DNA of 38,004 nt, from positions 1 through 38,004 of the forward strand of contig CAMCBC010000005.1 in NCBI GenBank assembly GCA_945872775.1. Reading direction: 5' to 3'. Source of the stretch: Spirosoma fluviale. GTDB taxonomy: Bacteria; Bacteroidota; Bacteroidia; Cytophagales; Cyclobacteriaceae. Every line of letters begins with the position of its first letter. Position 1 is the first letter of the stretch. The notes beneath the pieces are model-generated. The model was not told where the DNA came from. It was given only the letters and a program-made list of their open reading frames with translations, and ran no database searches. Shown here in pieces: positions 1-8,413 of the stretch. The translations under genes and the position numbers were made by a program.

Positions 1-931
1 TGCGCACCAAAAGGCAAGCGGCATCAAGTTGCTCTGGGGTACAGCCAATGTGTTTAGCAATCCGCGCTACATGAATGGTGCCTCCACCAACCCGAATTTT
101 GATGTATTGTCATTTGCGGGAACGCAAGTTAAAAATGCGCTTGATGCTACCATCAAGTTGGGAGGAGAAAATTATGTATTCTGGGGTGGTCGCGAAGGCT
201 ACATGTCTTTATTGAATACAGACATGAAGCGGGAAAAGGAGCACCTTGCTCGTTTCTTGACTATGGCCCGAGATTATGCACGTAAAAACGGGTTTAAAGG
301 TACCTTCTTCATTGAGCCAAAGCCAATGGAGCCGACCAAGCACCAGTACGATTACGACTCTGAAACGGTGATTGGATTTTTGCGTCATTTTGGGCTGGAT
401 AAGGATTTCAAACTCAACATTGAAGTGAATCACGCTACTCTAGCGGGGCACACCTTCCAGCACGAACTTCAAGTGGCTGCAGATACAGGCATGCTGGGTT
501 CCATCGATGCAAATAGAGGAGATTACCAAAATGGTTGGGATACCGACCAATTTGCCCTTAACCTGCAAGAGTTGGCTGAATCCATGCTAATCATCCTGGC
601 TGCAGGAGGATTGCAGGGTGGTGGAGTCAATTTTGATGCGAAAATCAGACGAAACTCTACCGATCCAGAAGATTTATTTTTGGCGCACATCGGAAGTATG
701 GATGCATTCGCTCGTGGCCTACTCATTGCCGCCGACATCCTTGAAAAGTCCGATTACTTGGCCCGAAGAAAAAATCGATATGCTAGTTACGATGCAGGCA
801 AAGGGAAGGCTTTCGAAGAGGGGAAATTGACTTTGGAGGATTTGCGTGCACATGCCTTTGAAGTAGGAGAACCTACCCAAATCAGCGGAAAGCAGGAATA
901 CTTCGAAAATCTGATCAACAAGTTTATCTAA
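1..931 (+). CDS. xylA: Xylose isomerase, C-terminal part (5' end outside window)
   Basis: Converts D-xylose to D-xylulose in the cytoplasm. The reading frame is open from base 2 and enters the window inside the conserved stretch [18 protein letters not shown], so the TTG at base 29 is an internal Leu codon and the real start lies upstream. About 310 of the usual ~440 residues are visible. Family hallmarks are present: the metal-ligand region [17 protein letters not shown], the segment [16 protein letters not shown] with conserved His residues, and [18 protein letters not shown], which supplies further acidic ligands. The C-terminus appears complete, ending in ENLINKFI. A strong hairpin follows directly after the stop codon. 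Whether a xylulokinase gene lies upstream cannot be seen. The family call is secure. Confidence 0.96.
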   Translation, partial: AHQKASGIKLLWGTANVFSNPRYMNGASTNPNFDVLSFAGTQVKNALDATIKLGGENYVFWGGREGYMSLLNTDMKREKEHLARFLTMARDYARKNGFKGTFFIEPKPMEPTKHQYDYDSETVIGFLRHFGLDKDFKLNIEVNHATLAGHTFQHELQVAADTGMLGSIDANRGDYQNGWDTDQFALNLQELAESMLIILAAGGLQGGGVNFDAKIRRNSTDPEDLFLAHIGSMDAFARGLLIAADILEKSDYLARRKNRYASYDAGKGKAFEEGKLTLEDLRAHAFEVGEPTQISGKQEYFENLINKFI

Positions 932-965
932 AAAAAAAGGGGAGGTTAACCTCCCTTTTTTTTTT
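932..965. terminator. Bidirectional terminator between xylA and the converging hydrolase gene
   Basis: A perfect 16-base palindrome, GGGAGGTTAACCTCCC (940-955), is flanked by eight A residues on the left and a run of ten T residues on the right. This gives an intrinsic terminator in both directions. It sits between the xylA stop and the stop of the opposite-strand hydrolase, so it can serve both converging genes. Confidence 0.85.
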
Positions 966-969
966 ACTC

Positions 970-2043
970 TTAGCGGATGCTGTCCAACAATTGATTGGCC
1001 TGAGTCATTTGCTCCACCCGCTGTTGGTATACCTCCTGGGCTGGAACGCCCACTACTTTTTCTAGAAACTCGATGCTGGAGAAAAGTACCGTTTGCCAGT
1101 CTTTGGAGGTGATGGAAGAGGCGATGACGTGGTCTCCTGTTTTCGGAAATGCAATTTCTTTTTTCATTGAAGCAGGGGTACCAAGTTGGCTGTACATTTC
1201 TTTCATTTTAGCTACAGATACGACCATGTCCTTTTCTTGCTCATTTTTGAAGTAATAGCCCATAAATACAGGCTGCTTCACTTGCGTAAAAGTTTCTTTG
1301 TTCATCTCACCATACATCAACATGGCCAAACTCTGGTATCCATTGGCATGGTATTCTTCAGACCAATACGCTTTCTTCTCTCCCTCCCGTTGCTGAATCA
1401 TCACCCCGTCCTCTAGAAGTGTTTTTTTCATTACCCAAAAGGTCCAGGGTTTAAATAATCCTTCCAGTAACCTTGCTTCATCACGAATAGCAGGGGAATA
1501 AAGGACTAGCGCATGGAGATCTGGCTGCTGACTAGCTAGTAGTAGGCCAAGGGAACCTCCCATTGAAGTCCCAACTACAATCACTTTATCACCTAGACTT
1601 TTTCCGATTTGGTAGGCTTCTCCTGCGGCATTAGCCAAGTCTTGAGCGGTCATGTATTCCATCCCGTTTTTGCGGCTAATCCCGTGTTCTGGGAGTCGAG
1701 TCACGAATAGATTGGCTCCAAAATGAGCTGCCAAAAAGCGATGGACTGGGTCACCTTCCATGGGACTAGCGCCAAAACCATGGATGTAGACAATAGAATA
1801 AGGGGTTTTTTGCTTGGCAACGGAATCTGCCCAAATGATGTAAGCCTCGTTTCCAGGCTTTAATCCTTTTACTGAATCCTCTCGGGTGGACAGGTACTGC
1901 TCTAGACCCTGAGCATCGGTGGGAACTTCAGGGTAGGCGATTGTCAATTCCTGTGTTTTTACCTTGGGGCCAAGCATGTAGATGACCACCAAGATCATGG
2001 CGGTAGCAAATAGACCTAGAAATATTTTTTTCAGTAGTTTCAT
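970..2043 (-). CDS. Membrane-anchored alpha/beta hydrolase (serine esterase/lipase-like)
   Basis: Predicted alpha/beta-fold hydrolase of 357 residues; the substrate is unknown. The chosen start is the ATG at 2043 (MKLLKKIFLGLF), because it opens directly on a basic-hydrophobic signal or anchor helix (about residues 1-25). An upstream in-frame ATG at 2085 would add 14 residues that look non-coding. The core shows an oxyanion-loop motif HGFGASP (about 88-94), the nucleophile elbow GTSMG with Ser at about 160, and a late GDH that could supply the catalytic His. The acid may be the Asp in the KDMVVS segment. The helix would place the catalytic domain outside the cytoplasm, either membrane-tethered or periplasmic. 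The gene stands alone and converges on xylA. It resembles carboxylesterase/monoacylglycerol-lipase-like proteins, but no substrate can be assigned. Confidence 0.8.
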   Translation of the reverse strand: MKLLKKIFLGLFATAMILVVIYMLGPKVKTQELTIAYPEVPTDAQGLEQYLSTREDSVKGLKPGNEAYIIWADSVAKQKTPYSIVYIHGFGASPMEGDPVHRFLAAHFGANLFVTRLPEHGISRKNGMEYMTAQDLANAAGEAYQIGKSLGDKVIVVGTSMGGSLGLLLASQQPDLHALVLYSPAIRDEARLLEGLFKPWTFWVMKKTLLEDGVMIQQREGEKKAYWSEEYHANGYQSLAMLMYGEMNKETFTQVKQPVFMGYYFKNEQEKDMVVSVAKMKEMYSQLGTPASMKKEIAFPKTGDHVIASSITSKDWQTVLFSSIEFLEKVVGVPAQEVYQQRVEQMTQANQLLDSIR

Positions 2044-2175
2044 AAAAGGAGAAAATAGCCAAACAATGTGCGGACAAGTTTGCAAATATTCTGGATTTTA
2101 TTGTGATCTGCACCTTTTCCGCCCGGATTTAGATCAGAATTTCATGCATACAACCATTCTTAAAATTGAAGCGTT

Positions 2176-2183
2176 TAACTTTG
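2176..2183 (+). promoter_or_regulatory. Putative -7 promoter element for the exported protein gene
   Basis: TAACTTTG matches the Bacteroidota TAnnTTTG box and lies 22 bases upstream of the ATG at 2206. No clear TTG -33 element is seen at the right distance, so this rests on one box. Confidence 0.45.
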
Positions 2184-2205
2184 GAAATTCATAACCGCTA
2201 AAACC

Positions 2206-2766
2206 ATGAAAAAGCTAGTACTCGCAGTCGTTTTACTTCTTAGTTCCCTTGCTGCATTTGCACAGGATGGTCCACTTCCAACGCGTTCAGTTTTTGCAGA
2301 ATTAGGCGGTTCAGGACTTGCCTACAGCTTCAATTACGATTTCCGATTCGACTCCACCCGAATGGATTCTTGGGGGATGCGTGTGGGTGCTGGGGGCTAT
2401 AAAATAGGAGATGATTCCTTTTTTTCTTTGCCTGTACTAGTCAATAGGCTTTTTGGAAAAGACGATCGCTTTTTCGAGTTAGGTTTGGGTATGACTTTTT
2501 TTGGAGTGAATAATGAACCCTATTCCTACTGCCAATCTTTCGATAGTAACGGAAATTGCATAGGCCCTTTGGTCACTGAAAAGTCAGATGTTAATTTCAT
2601 CCTACCTGTGGATGGCTCACCAAGTTTGATGGGAACTATGAACATCGGCTATCGGAAAATTCCGCTAGACGGAGGCTTTACTTGGCGAGTTAATCTTACT
2701 CCCATTTTCAATAACAACGGCTTTTGGCCCTTGTTTGCGGGAATAGGTTTCGGCTACGCATTTTAA
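2206..2766 (+). CDS. Small exported protein, probable outer-membrane beta-barrel
   Basis: A 186-residue protein of unknown function. It has a textbook Sec signal peptide (MKKLVLAVVLLLSSLAAFAQ, cleavage after AFA or at Q/D). The mature part is rich in Gly and aromatic residues with alternating polarity (for example RVGAGGYKIGDDSFFSLPVL) and ends in the aromatic residue Phe, all typical of small outer-membrane beta-barrels. Two Cys residues lie close together in a loop (YCQSFDSNGNCIG) and could form a disulfide. It is a single gene behind its own putative promoter, and its neighbours give no functional clue. I cannot name a family. Confidence 0.75.
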   Translation: MKKLVLAVVLLLSSLAAFAQDGPLPTRSVFAELGGSGLAYSFNYDFRFDSTRMDSWGMRVGAGGYKIGDDSFFSLPVLVNRLFGKDDRFFELGLGMTFFGVNNEPYSYCQSFDSNGNCIGPLVTEKSDVNFILPVDGSPSLMGTMNIGYRKIPLDGGFTWRVNLTPIFNNNGFWPLFAGIGFGYAF

Positions 2767-2830
2767 ATTTTCTGATTATTCGCTTTTTCACCACTAACAA
2801 GAGAAAAAATGTTAGAGGTTCAATTAACTG

Positions 2831-2861
2831 AGCTGTGAACCGTGGACCGTCAGCTGTTAAC
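2831..2861. repeat. Short imperfect direct repeats at the 3' end of the ADP-ribosylglycohydrolase gene
   Basis: AGCTGTGAAC (2831-2840) recurs as AGCTGTTAAC (2852-2861). Between them TGAACCG is followed by TGGACCG, two heptad units. The array overlaps the last codons and stop of the minus-strand gene. It may be a fragment of a dispersed intergenic repeat, but only one copy is in the window. Confidence 0.4.
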
Positions 2862-4113
2862 GATCATCCGCGGATTTCAACAGGTGCAAGGTCAATCGTT
2901 GCGCCTGTTTTTCCAGATCAATTCCCAGTTCATCACGGGTCACCCGAATTACTTTTTCCCGATCGGAGATAGGCAATTTCGTGTAGCCATACCACGCACC
3001 AAGTATTCCACCTGCCAGAGAAGCTGTGGTGTCGTTGTCTCGCCCGTAATTGGTAAGGAAGGTGAGCGTGCCCATAAAGTCAAAATCTGTGAATAACATG
3101 GCAGTGAGCGCTTGTTGATAAATCTCTCCTGCATGGAATGGCATGTCTTGCTGCCTGCGATCCAATTCACCGTAGGCATAGACCAAGGCAGGATTATTTA
3201 GGGTCAAACGGGACGGAAGTGAATCCAATTTATTCGCTTCGCGTACGATAGTTAATGCATCCTTGAGCAATTTATGTGATGTTCTACCCACCAGTCGGCT
3301 TTGGAAATAGCCTTCTGGATCGAGTCGTAGTGTAGCTAAAAGGCTGTCTTGACTAGCTTTTGGGGCCATCCCGGCTGCCGTCATGGCTGCGGCTAGGGCA
3401 GTCAAGTCGCGAGCATAGCCCAAGTCAAAAATTGAAAGTTTGTAGGCCTCTTGGTAGGCTTTCTTCGGATTACCTGGAAAAAAGGCCCCCAAAGTAGGCG
3501 CATACAGCAGTCCGGCACAGACCATTTCACCTCCATAGAATTTGGACAAGGAGTCTGCATAGCCTCCCAAATTATCTTCTAGGTAGGGTGAGGCTACTTT
3601 TGCCCACTCCGAAAGCCAGTTGGCTTCCTGAAGTGCATTTTCGAAAGGCTCTACATCTGTACCTTCTGTCTTTTTGAGTTTATCCAAACTACCCCTGTAG
3701 GTTTTTAAGAGGTGCGAAGCAAAGGCTTTGGAATCAAGGGACTCTGATTTTTGACTGAGCAAATAATCTACAGTCAGGTTTTTCCATCGGGTGTCATCCG
3801 TGGTGCCTCCAGCCGGTAAGTTGGCCTTCCAGATTCCCTCAGGAGATGCCTCGCGTACCATGGAGTCTAGGTCTTCTACAAATCCATATTCCAGTTGAAT
3901 CGCATCTCGTGACCACATTTCGGTGGGAGCTCCCATGGCATCGCCGATGGCGGAACCCACCAGCATTCCCAAAACTTTGTCGTAGAGTTCTGCCTCGGTT
4001 AATCCAAATTCGGTAGGGATGTCCTTGGAAAATGAGTTGGATACCACTTCAGTTTCCTGTTTCGCACACGAGAAGGATAGTAAGGCAATAAAAACAAAGA
4101 CTAGCTTTTTCAT
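2857..4113 (-). CDS. ADP-ribosylglycohydrolase family lipoprotein
   Basis: A member of the ADP-ribosylglycohydrolase (DraG/ARH) family, 418 residues. Such enzymes use a binuclear metal centre to cleave ADP-ribosyl or related N-/O-glycosidic bonds. The metal-binding signatures are intact: GSAIGDAMGAPTE (about 53-65), TTDDTRW (about 104-110) and GRDNDTTASLAGG (about 357-369), where D359 and D361 would be ligands. Unusually, the protein starts with a lipoprotein signal peptide (MKKLVFVFIALLSFSC, lipobox Cys at 16), so it should act outside the cytoplasm, tethered to a membrane. The ATG directly follows the stop codon of the upstream phosphotransferase gene with no spacer, so the two are probably co-transcribed. 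The true substrate is unknown; a soluble ADP-ribosylated or nucleoside-like compound is as possible as a protein. Confidence 0.85.
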   Translation of the reverse strand: MKKLVFVFIALLSFSCAKQETEVVSNSFSKDIPTEFGLTEAELYDKVLGMLVGSAIGDAMGAPTEMWSRDAIQLEYGFVEDLDSMVREASPEGIWKANLPAGGTTDDTRWKNLTVDYLLSQKSESLDSKAFASHLLKTYRGSLDKLKKTEGTDVEPFENALQEANWLSEWAKVASPYLEDNLGGYADSLSKFYGGEMVCAGLLYAPTLGAFFPGNPKKAYQEAYKLSIFDLGYARDLTALAAAMTAAGMAPKASQDSLLATLRLDPEGYFQSRLVGRTSHKLLKDALTIVREANKLDSLPSRLTLNNPALVYAYGELDRRQQDMPFHAGEIYQQALTAMLFTDFDFMGTLTFLTNYGRDNDTTASLAGGILGAWYGYTKLPISDREKVIRVTRDELGIDLEKQAQRLTLHLLKSADDR

Positions 4114-5076
4114 TTAGGACATGAGGTAAGTTCGTGCATGGGCAAGAAGGGAATTTTTTTCATCTAAACTTAAAGTTACTGGCAATTGGGCAATTCCAAT
4201 TAAGCGTCGTAGGAGTTCCACGCCTCGGTACTGCTGTACCAAGTCCCCATCTAGGGGTAAGTTGTAGGTGGTCTGCACCAGTTGGGCTACTTTAGGGTCT
4301 TGCTTCGTAAGGTCCAGATGCGCGAGGAATACACCAAGATCAAATTCAGCATCGCCCAAGCCACCAAATTCGGGATCTATGATTTTGATGCCAGAGGCTA
4401 CTTCTAGCCAGCTACCTGGGTAAAAATCTCCATGCATGAGGGTTTTGCCAGTTTTAAGGTAGCGCTGTCCAAGCGAATGAATTTTTGCTTTGAGTACGGC
4501 GTCGCGCTTGTAGGGAAGGCTTGCCTCTTGCAATCCCGGCTGGATTTGGTTTAGGTCAAACCCGTTTTCTTCCAAAAAGGGAAACTCAAAAATATGCTCA
4601 TGATTTAAGGTGCGCATGCCGTCTGTATCGGGGAATTCGGTAACCTGCACCTGATGAAGCTGCATTAAATACTTCACTAAATGAATGAGTTCATTGGGTT
4701 GAAGCTGCCTGATCCCTCCATATAGGGGGAGAAAGTCGCTTCCTTTGCCCAAATCCTCCAAGAGCATGAGATGCGCTTGGGAATCGTAGTGAAGCACTTT
4801 GGGGGAATGGGATGCCAGGTAAAGATTTCTGTTGAGGACTGTCAAGAATCGGTATTCAACCTCAATTCGGCTGATGGGAGCTGGAATTTGCGGGTATTTC
4901 CGGACATACGATTTGGACTGCTTGAGGATGTAGCTACCCAGATTCGTTTTTATTCGAAGCACTAAGTTCATGTTACTTTCTCCTGGTACTTCGGTATGGG
5001 TGATGTGTTCACCAGACTTCCAAATACCTAAGGTTTGGAGGAGTTCGATGGGGGAATTTTGTTGGATGTCGATCAT
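4114..5076 (-). CDS. APH-type phosphotransferase, methylthioribose-kinase-like
   Basis: A small-molecule kinase of the aminoglycoside-phosphotransferase/choline-kinase fold, predicted cytoplasmic. The chosen start is the ATG at 5076 (MIDIQQ, 320 residues); a TTG six codons upstream is less likely. The N-lobe has the pattern GESNMNLVLRI followed by ILKQSKSYVRKYP. The catalytic loop is HGDFYPGSW and the metal motif IIDPEFGGLGDAEFDLG. Ser in place of the usual Asn after HGD, and DPEF rather than DFG or DWE, are the features that make it look like methylthioribose kinase (MtnK) rather than an antibiotic kinase. The closest-fitting substrate is therefore a ribose-type sugar or nucleoside breakdown product, but no other methionine-salvage gene is in view. 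It abuts the ADP-ribosylglycohydrolase gene, so the pair may process a ribosyl compound. That link is inference. Confidence 0.75.
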   Translation of the reverse strand: MIDIQQNSPIELLQTLGIWKSGEHITHTEVPGESNMNLVLRIKTNLGSYILKQSKSYVRKYPQIPAPISRIEVEYRFLTVLNRNLYLASHSPKVLHYDSQAHLMLLEDLGKGSDFLPLYGGIRQLQPNELIHLVKYLMQLHQVQVTEFPDTDGMRTLNHEHIFEFPFLEENGFDLNQIQPGLQEASLPYKRDAVLKAKIHSLGQRYLKTGKTLMHGDFYPGSWLEVASGIKIIDPEFGGLGDAEFDLGVFLAHLDLTKQDPKVAQLVQTTYNLPLDGDLVQQYRGVELLRRLIGIAQLPVTLSLDEKNSLLAHARTYLMS

Positions 5077-5184
5077 TTTCTCAGTAGTCGTCAAATTTAG
5101 GCTTTCGATTCAAAGAAGTAGCGGATTTAGGGAGATTATTCCAGTTGAAAAATTGATTTATGCTCGCTTAACTAGCTATTTTTC

Positions 5185-5192
5185 TATTTTTG
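5185..5192 (+). promoter_or_regulatory. Putative -7 promoter element for the acyl-CoA dehydrogenase/ligase pair
   Basis: TATTTTTG fits the TAnnTTTG consensus and lies 22 bases before the ATG at 5215. No convincing TTG -33 element stands at 17-20 bases upstream. Confidence 0.4.
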
Positions 5193-5214
5193 AAAAGTAA
5201 ACCTAAACCCAAAT

Positions 5215-6372
5215 ATGTTCGGACTTCATCGATCGCTCTTTACGGAGGAGCATGACTTATTTCGCCAAAGCGTTAGAGATTTTATTGCAAAAGAAATTAT
5301 CCCAAATAATGCGACTTGGGAGGTTCAAAAGATGGTAAGCAGAGAATCCTGGCTCAAGCTCGGAGAAAATGGATTCTTAGGGATGCAGGCTCCAGAGGAA
5401 TTGGGCGGACTGGCCATTCAAGATTTTCGTTACCCTGCTATTTTTATTGAGGAATTGGGTTTGAGTGGTTGTTCAGGTCCTGCGATAGGGTATCCCTTGC
5501 ACAGCGACATTGTGATGCCCTACATTTTGCACTACGCCACGGAATCGGCAAAGAAAAAATACATTCCTAAAATGGTCAGTGGGGAATGGATTGGCGCAGT
5601 AGCCATGACTGAGCCTGGTGCTGGCTCTGATTTGCAGGGCATGATTACTACTGCCATGGACCAAGGGGATCACTACCTCATCAATGGATCCAAGACCTTT
5701 ATCACCAATGGATACCTATCTGACGTGATCGTAGTGGCTGCCAAAACAGATCCAAGCCGTGGAGCCAAGGGAATTTCTTTGTTTATTCTTGAGCAAGGAA
5801 TGCCAGGATTTACCAAGGGTGTGCCCTTCGAAAAGGTAGGTTTGCATGCGCAGGATACCTGCGAACTGTTTTTTGAAGAGGTCAAGGTGCCCAAGGAAAA
5901 CTTGTTGGGAAAGCTTGGAGAGGGATTCACCTACCTAATGACTGAATTGGCGCAGGAACGCTTGGTTGTGGCATTGGCAGCGATTGCACTTTCTGAGTAT
6001 GCCTTAAAATGCACCATTGACTACGTGAAGCAGCGCAAAGCCTTTGGAAAGGCAATCAGTGAATTCCAAAACACCCGGTTTAAACTAGCTGAAATGGCTG
6101 CCATGGTGGAGCAGGGGAGGATTTATTGCGACTACCTGGTGCTATTGCACAATGAAGGAAAGCTTGATTCGGCCATGGCTTCCGCCGCCAAGTACAACAT
6201 GACCGAACTGCAATGCAAGGTAGCCGATGAATGCGTGCAACTGCACGGGGGATATGGGTACATGTGGGAATATGGGGTGGCTCGTGCTTGGGCAGATGCT
6301 CGGGTACAGCGGATCTATGCAGGCACCAACGAGATCATGAAAGAACTGATTGCTCGAAAAATATTGAAATAG
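5215..6372 (+). CDS. Acyl-CoA dehydrogenase, long-chain (LCAD)-like
   Basis: An FAD-dependent acyl-CoA dehydrogenase of 385 residues that introduces the 2,3 double bond in beta-oxidation. It shows the three-domain pattern: an N-terminal helical domain, the middle beta domain with VAMTEPGAGSD (about 129-139), and a C-terminal domain with YVKQRKAFGK (about 270-279) and QLHGGYGYM. At the site where medium-chain enzymes carry the catalytic Glu (IYEGT) this protein has IYAGTNEIMKELIAR. Instead, Glu261 in ALSEYAL aligns with the helix-G catalytic Glu of long-chain and isovaleryl-CoA dehydrogenases, so it should be active with the base in the alternate position. It lies 71 bases upstream of an acyl-CoA ligase gene and is probably co-transcribed with it. 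Preferred chain length cannot be read from the sequence. Confidence 0.93.
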   Translation: MFGLHRSLFTEEHDLFRQSVRDFIAKEIIPNNATWEVQKMVSRESWLKLGENGFLGMQAPEELGGLAIQDFRYPAIFIEELGLSGCSGPAIGYPLHSDIVMPYILHYATESAKKKYIPKMVSGEWIGAVAMTEPGAGSDLQGMITTAMDQGDHYLINGSKTFITNGYLSDVIVVAAKTDPSRGAKGISLFILEQGMPGFTKGVPFEKVGLHAQDTCELFFEEVKVPKENLLGKLGEGFTYLMTELAQERLVVALAAIALSEYALKCTIDYVKQRKAFGKAISEFQNTRFKLAEMAAMVEQGRIYCDYLVLLHNEGKLDSAMASAAKYNMTELQCKVADECVQLHGGYGYMWEYGVARAWADARVQRIYAGTNEIMKELIARKILK

Positions 6373-6443
6373 TGTGCCTGATGCTTGGCGATGCCCAACT
6401 ATTTTAAGTAATTGAATTTTAATACACCCAAAATAGTAGACAA

Positions 6444-8129
6444 ATGAACGATTTCTCTTGGTTTAAATTTTATCCTTCGGCAGTTCCTCAAGAAGTAGAT
6501 TGTACCGCCTATTCCAGTGTTACGGAGCTTTTTGAAGAAAGTGTCAAGAAATATGGAACAGCTGTAGCCTACGAATGTATGGGCAAAACCCTGACTTTTC
6601 AGGAGTTGGACCGTTTGAGTGCACAGTTTGCCAATTACCTAATCCACGAATTGAAGCTGAGCAAAGGATCGCGGGTAGCAATACAGATGCCCAATGTATT
6701 GCAGTATCCGGTGGCCATGTTTGGAGCCCTTCGTGCAGGCATGGTGGTGGTCAATACCAATCCACTCTACACTCCATCGGAAATGAGACACCAATTCAAT
6801 GATTCTGGTGCAGATGTGGTGGTGATTGTGGCCAATTTTGCCTCAAATCTTGAGAAGATCAAAACTGAAATTCAGGCCAAGCATGTGGTGGTTACCGAGT
6901 TGGGAGATTTGTTGGGAGGATTGAAAGGTTCCATTGTCAATCTTGTGGTGAAGCATGTCAAAAAGATGGTTCCTGCATTCAACCTTCCAGAGGCGGTCGG
7001 CTTCAAAAAAGCCTTGGCTTTGGGATCAAAGCATTCTTTTTCAAAGGTGGCGATGACCTTGGAAGACCCTGCGTTTTTGCAATACACGGGGGGAACTACA
7101 GGGGTGTCTAAAGGAGCGGAACTAAGCCATGGAAATATTGTGGCCAACATGCAGCAAATCTCGGCTTGGATGAAACCCAAGTTGCGGGAAAGAGAAGAGA
7201 TCGTAATTACCGCATTGCCACTTTACCACATTTTCGCTTTGACAGTCAACTGTCTTGCCATGTTGAAAATTGGTGCACATAATGTGTTGATTACCAATCC
7301 AAGAGACATGAAGGCCTTTATTGGAGATTTAGCAAAGAAGCGCTTCACTGTGATCACGGGAGTGAATACCCTGTTCAATGGATTATTGAATCAGGAGGCC
7401 TTTGGTAAATTGGATTTCTCAGGTTTGAAGATTGCAGTAGGAGGAGGCATGGCCGTGCAGAAAGCGACTGCTGAAAAATGGAAAGCAGTCACTGGGGTAC
7501 CGCTTGCAGAGGGGTATGGCTTAACAGAAACAGCTCCTGTAGCCACTTGTAATCCCATCGATGGAACCGAACGAATTGGTACCATTGGGATGCCTCTTCC
7601 AAATACCGAGGTGATGATTGCCGATGATGCAGGCAATGCAGTTGCGCTAGGTGAGCGAGGAGAGATTTTGATCAAAGGCCCACAGGTGATGCGTGGCTAT
7701 TGGAATAGACCTGAAGAAACAGCCCTTGTCATGCATGGAGATTGGTTTAAGTCTGGAGATATCGGCGTCATGGATGCCGACGGATTTACCAAGATTGTGG
7801 ACCGAAAGAAAGAAATGATCTTAGTATCGGGATTCAATGTGTATCCCAATGAAGTGGAAGATGTGGTTGCTTCTTGTCCTGGAGTCTTGGAAGTAGGAGT
7901 GATCGGTATGCCTGATCCGAAATCCACAGAAAAAGTGGTTGCTTATGTGGTCAAGAAAGATGCTGCGCTCACGGAAGAAAAAGTAATTGAACACTGCAAA
8001 GAGTTTTTGACCAATTACAAAGTTCCTAAGGAAGTCTTTTTTACGGACGAACTTCCAAAGACCAATGTGGGCAAGATCCTACGCCGAAAAATCAAAGAAG
8101 CGCATCTTGAAAAGTTGGGCTTAGCCTAA
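6444..8129 (+). CDS. fadD: Long-chain fatty acid-CoA ligase (FadD-like)
   Basis: An ATP-dependent acyl-CoA synthetase of the ANL superfamily, 561 residues, full length for FadD. It activates fatty acids to acyl-CoA through an acyl-adenylate. Visible motifs are the P-loop-like YTGGTTGVSKG (214-224), GYGLTETAP in the middle (about 355-363), DRKKEMILVSGFNVYPNEVE (hinge and A8 region) and the C-terminal catalytic Lys in KTNVGKILRR. It follows the acyl-CoA dehydrogenase gene on the same strand and is closed by a clear terminator, so the two form a fatty acid activation and oxidation unit. A short-chain or aryl-CoA ligase is an alternative, but overall similarity is to FadD. Confidence 0.93.
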   Translation: MNDFSWFKFYPSAVPQEVDCTAYSSVTELFEESVKKYGTAVAYECMGKTLTFQELDRLSAQFANYLIHELKLSKGSRVAIQMPNVLQYPVAMFGALRAGMVVVNTNPLYTPSEMRHQFNDSGADVVVIVANFASNLEKIKTEIQAKHVVVTELGDLLGGLKGSIVNLVVKHVKKMVPAFNLPEAVGFKKALALGSKHSFSKVAMTLEDPAFLQYTGGTTGVSKGAELSHGNIVANMQQISAWMKPKLREREEIVITALPLYHIFALTVNCLAMLKIGAHNVLITNPRDMKAFIGDLAKKRFTVITGVNTLFNGLLNQEAFGKLDFSGLKIAVGGGMAVQKATAEKWKAVTGVPLAEGYGLTETAPVATCNPIDGTERIGTIGMPLPNTEVMIADDAGNAVALGERGEILIKGPQVMRGYWNRPEETALVMHGDWFKSGDIGVMDADGFTKIVDRKKEMILVSGFNVYPNEVEDVVASCPGVLEVGVIGMPDPKSTEKVVAYVVKKDAALTEEKVIEHCKEFLTNYKVPKEVFFTDELPKTNVGKILRRKIKEAHLEKLGLA

Positions 8130-8151
8130 AGGATTCACCGACTTGTTTCAT

Positions 8152-8181
8152 CAAAAAACCGCGATTTCTCGGTTTTTTTTT
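8152..8181 (+). terminator. Rho-independent terminator after fadD
   Basis: AAAAAACCG (8153-8161) pairs with CGGTTTTTT (8170-8178) around an eight-base loop and is followed by further T residues to 8181. It lies 23 bases past the fadD stop. Confidence 0.8.
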
Positions 8182-8341
8182 GTTCTAATTTTTCTAATTC
8201 ACCCTTAGTTCTTCAATGAAGTCCATTGAGGTTGCTTCGTCTGAATACTAATAAATATAATTGAAACTATTCATGGACAAAATCGACTAATTTGATTTAA
8301 TTTGCCACAAGTTAAAGCCCTACTGCAGCAATTACCACTAC

Positions 8342-8371
8342 TTGGAAGTTGGACTTGTTTTGGTACATTTG
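8342..8371 (+). promoter_or_regulatory. Putative Bacteroidota promoter for the channel-like gene
   Basis: TTG (8342-8344), a 19-base spacer and TACATTTG (8364-8371) match the TTG/TAnnTTTG promoter layout. Transcription would begin near 8378, giving a leader of about 35 A-rich bases before the ATG at 8414. This is one of the better promoter matches in the window. Confidence 0.6.
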
Positions 8372-8413
8372 AAATTTATTATTTACATAAAAAAAGTATA
8401 AAAAAAACATTAT

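Noticed and set aside
29-31. TTG at base 29 as the start of xylose isomerase
   Set aside because: The same frame is open to the window edge and the residues before it (GIK) continue the conserved KLLWGTAN block, so the gene is simply cut by the window.
2794-2815. CTAACA...TGTTAG hairpin after the exported protein gene as a terminator
   Set aside because: The stem is only six bases, the loop is ten and no T run follows; it does not meet the usual form of an intrinsic terminator.
4114-5076. Aminoglycoside resistance kinase
   Set aside because: The HGDFYPGSW and DPEF motifs and the YVRKYP segment fit the methylthioribose kinase branch, and nothing nearby suggests antibiotic resistance.
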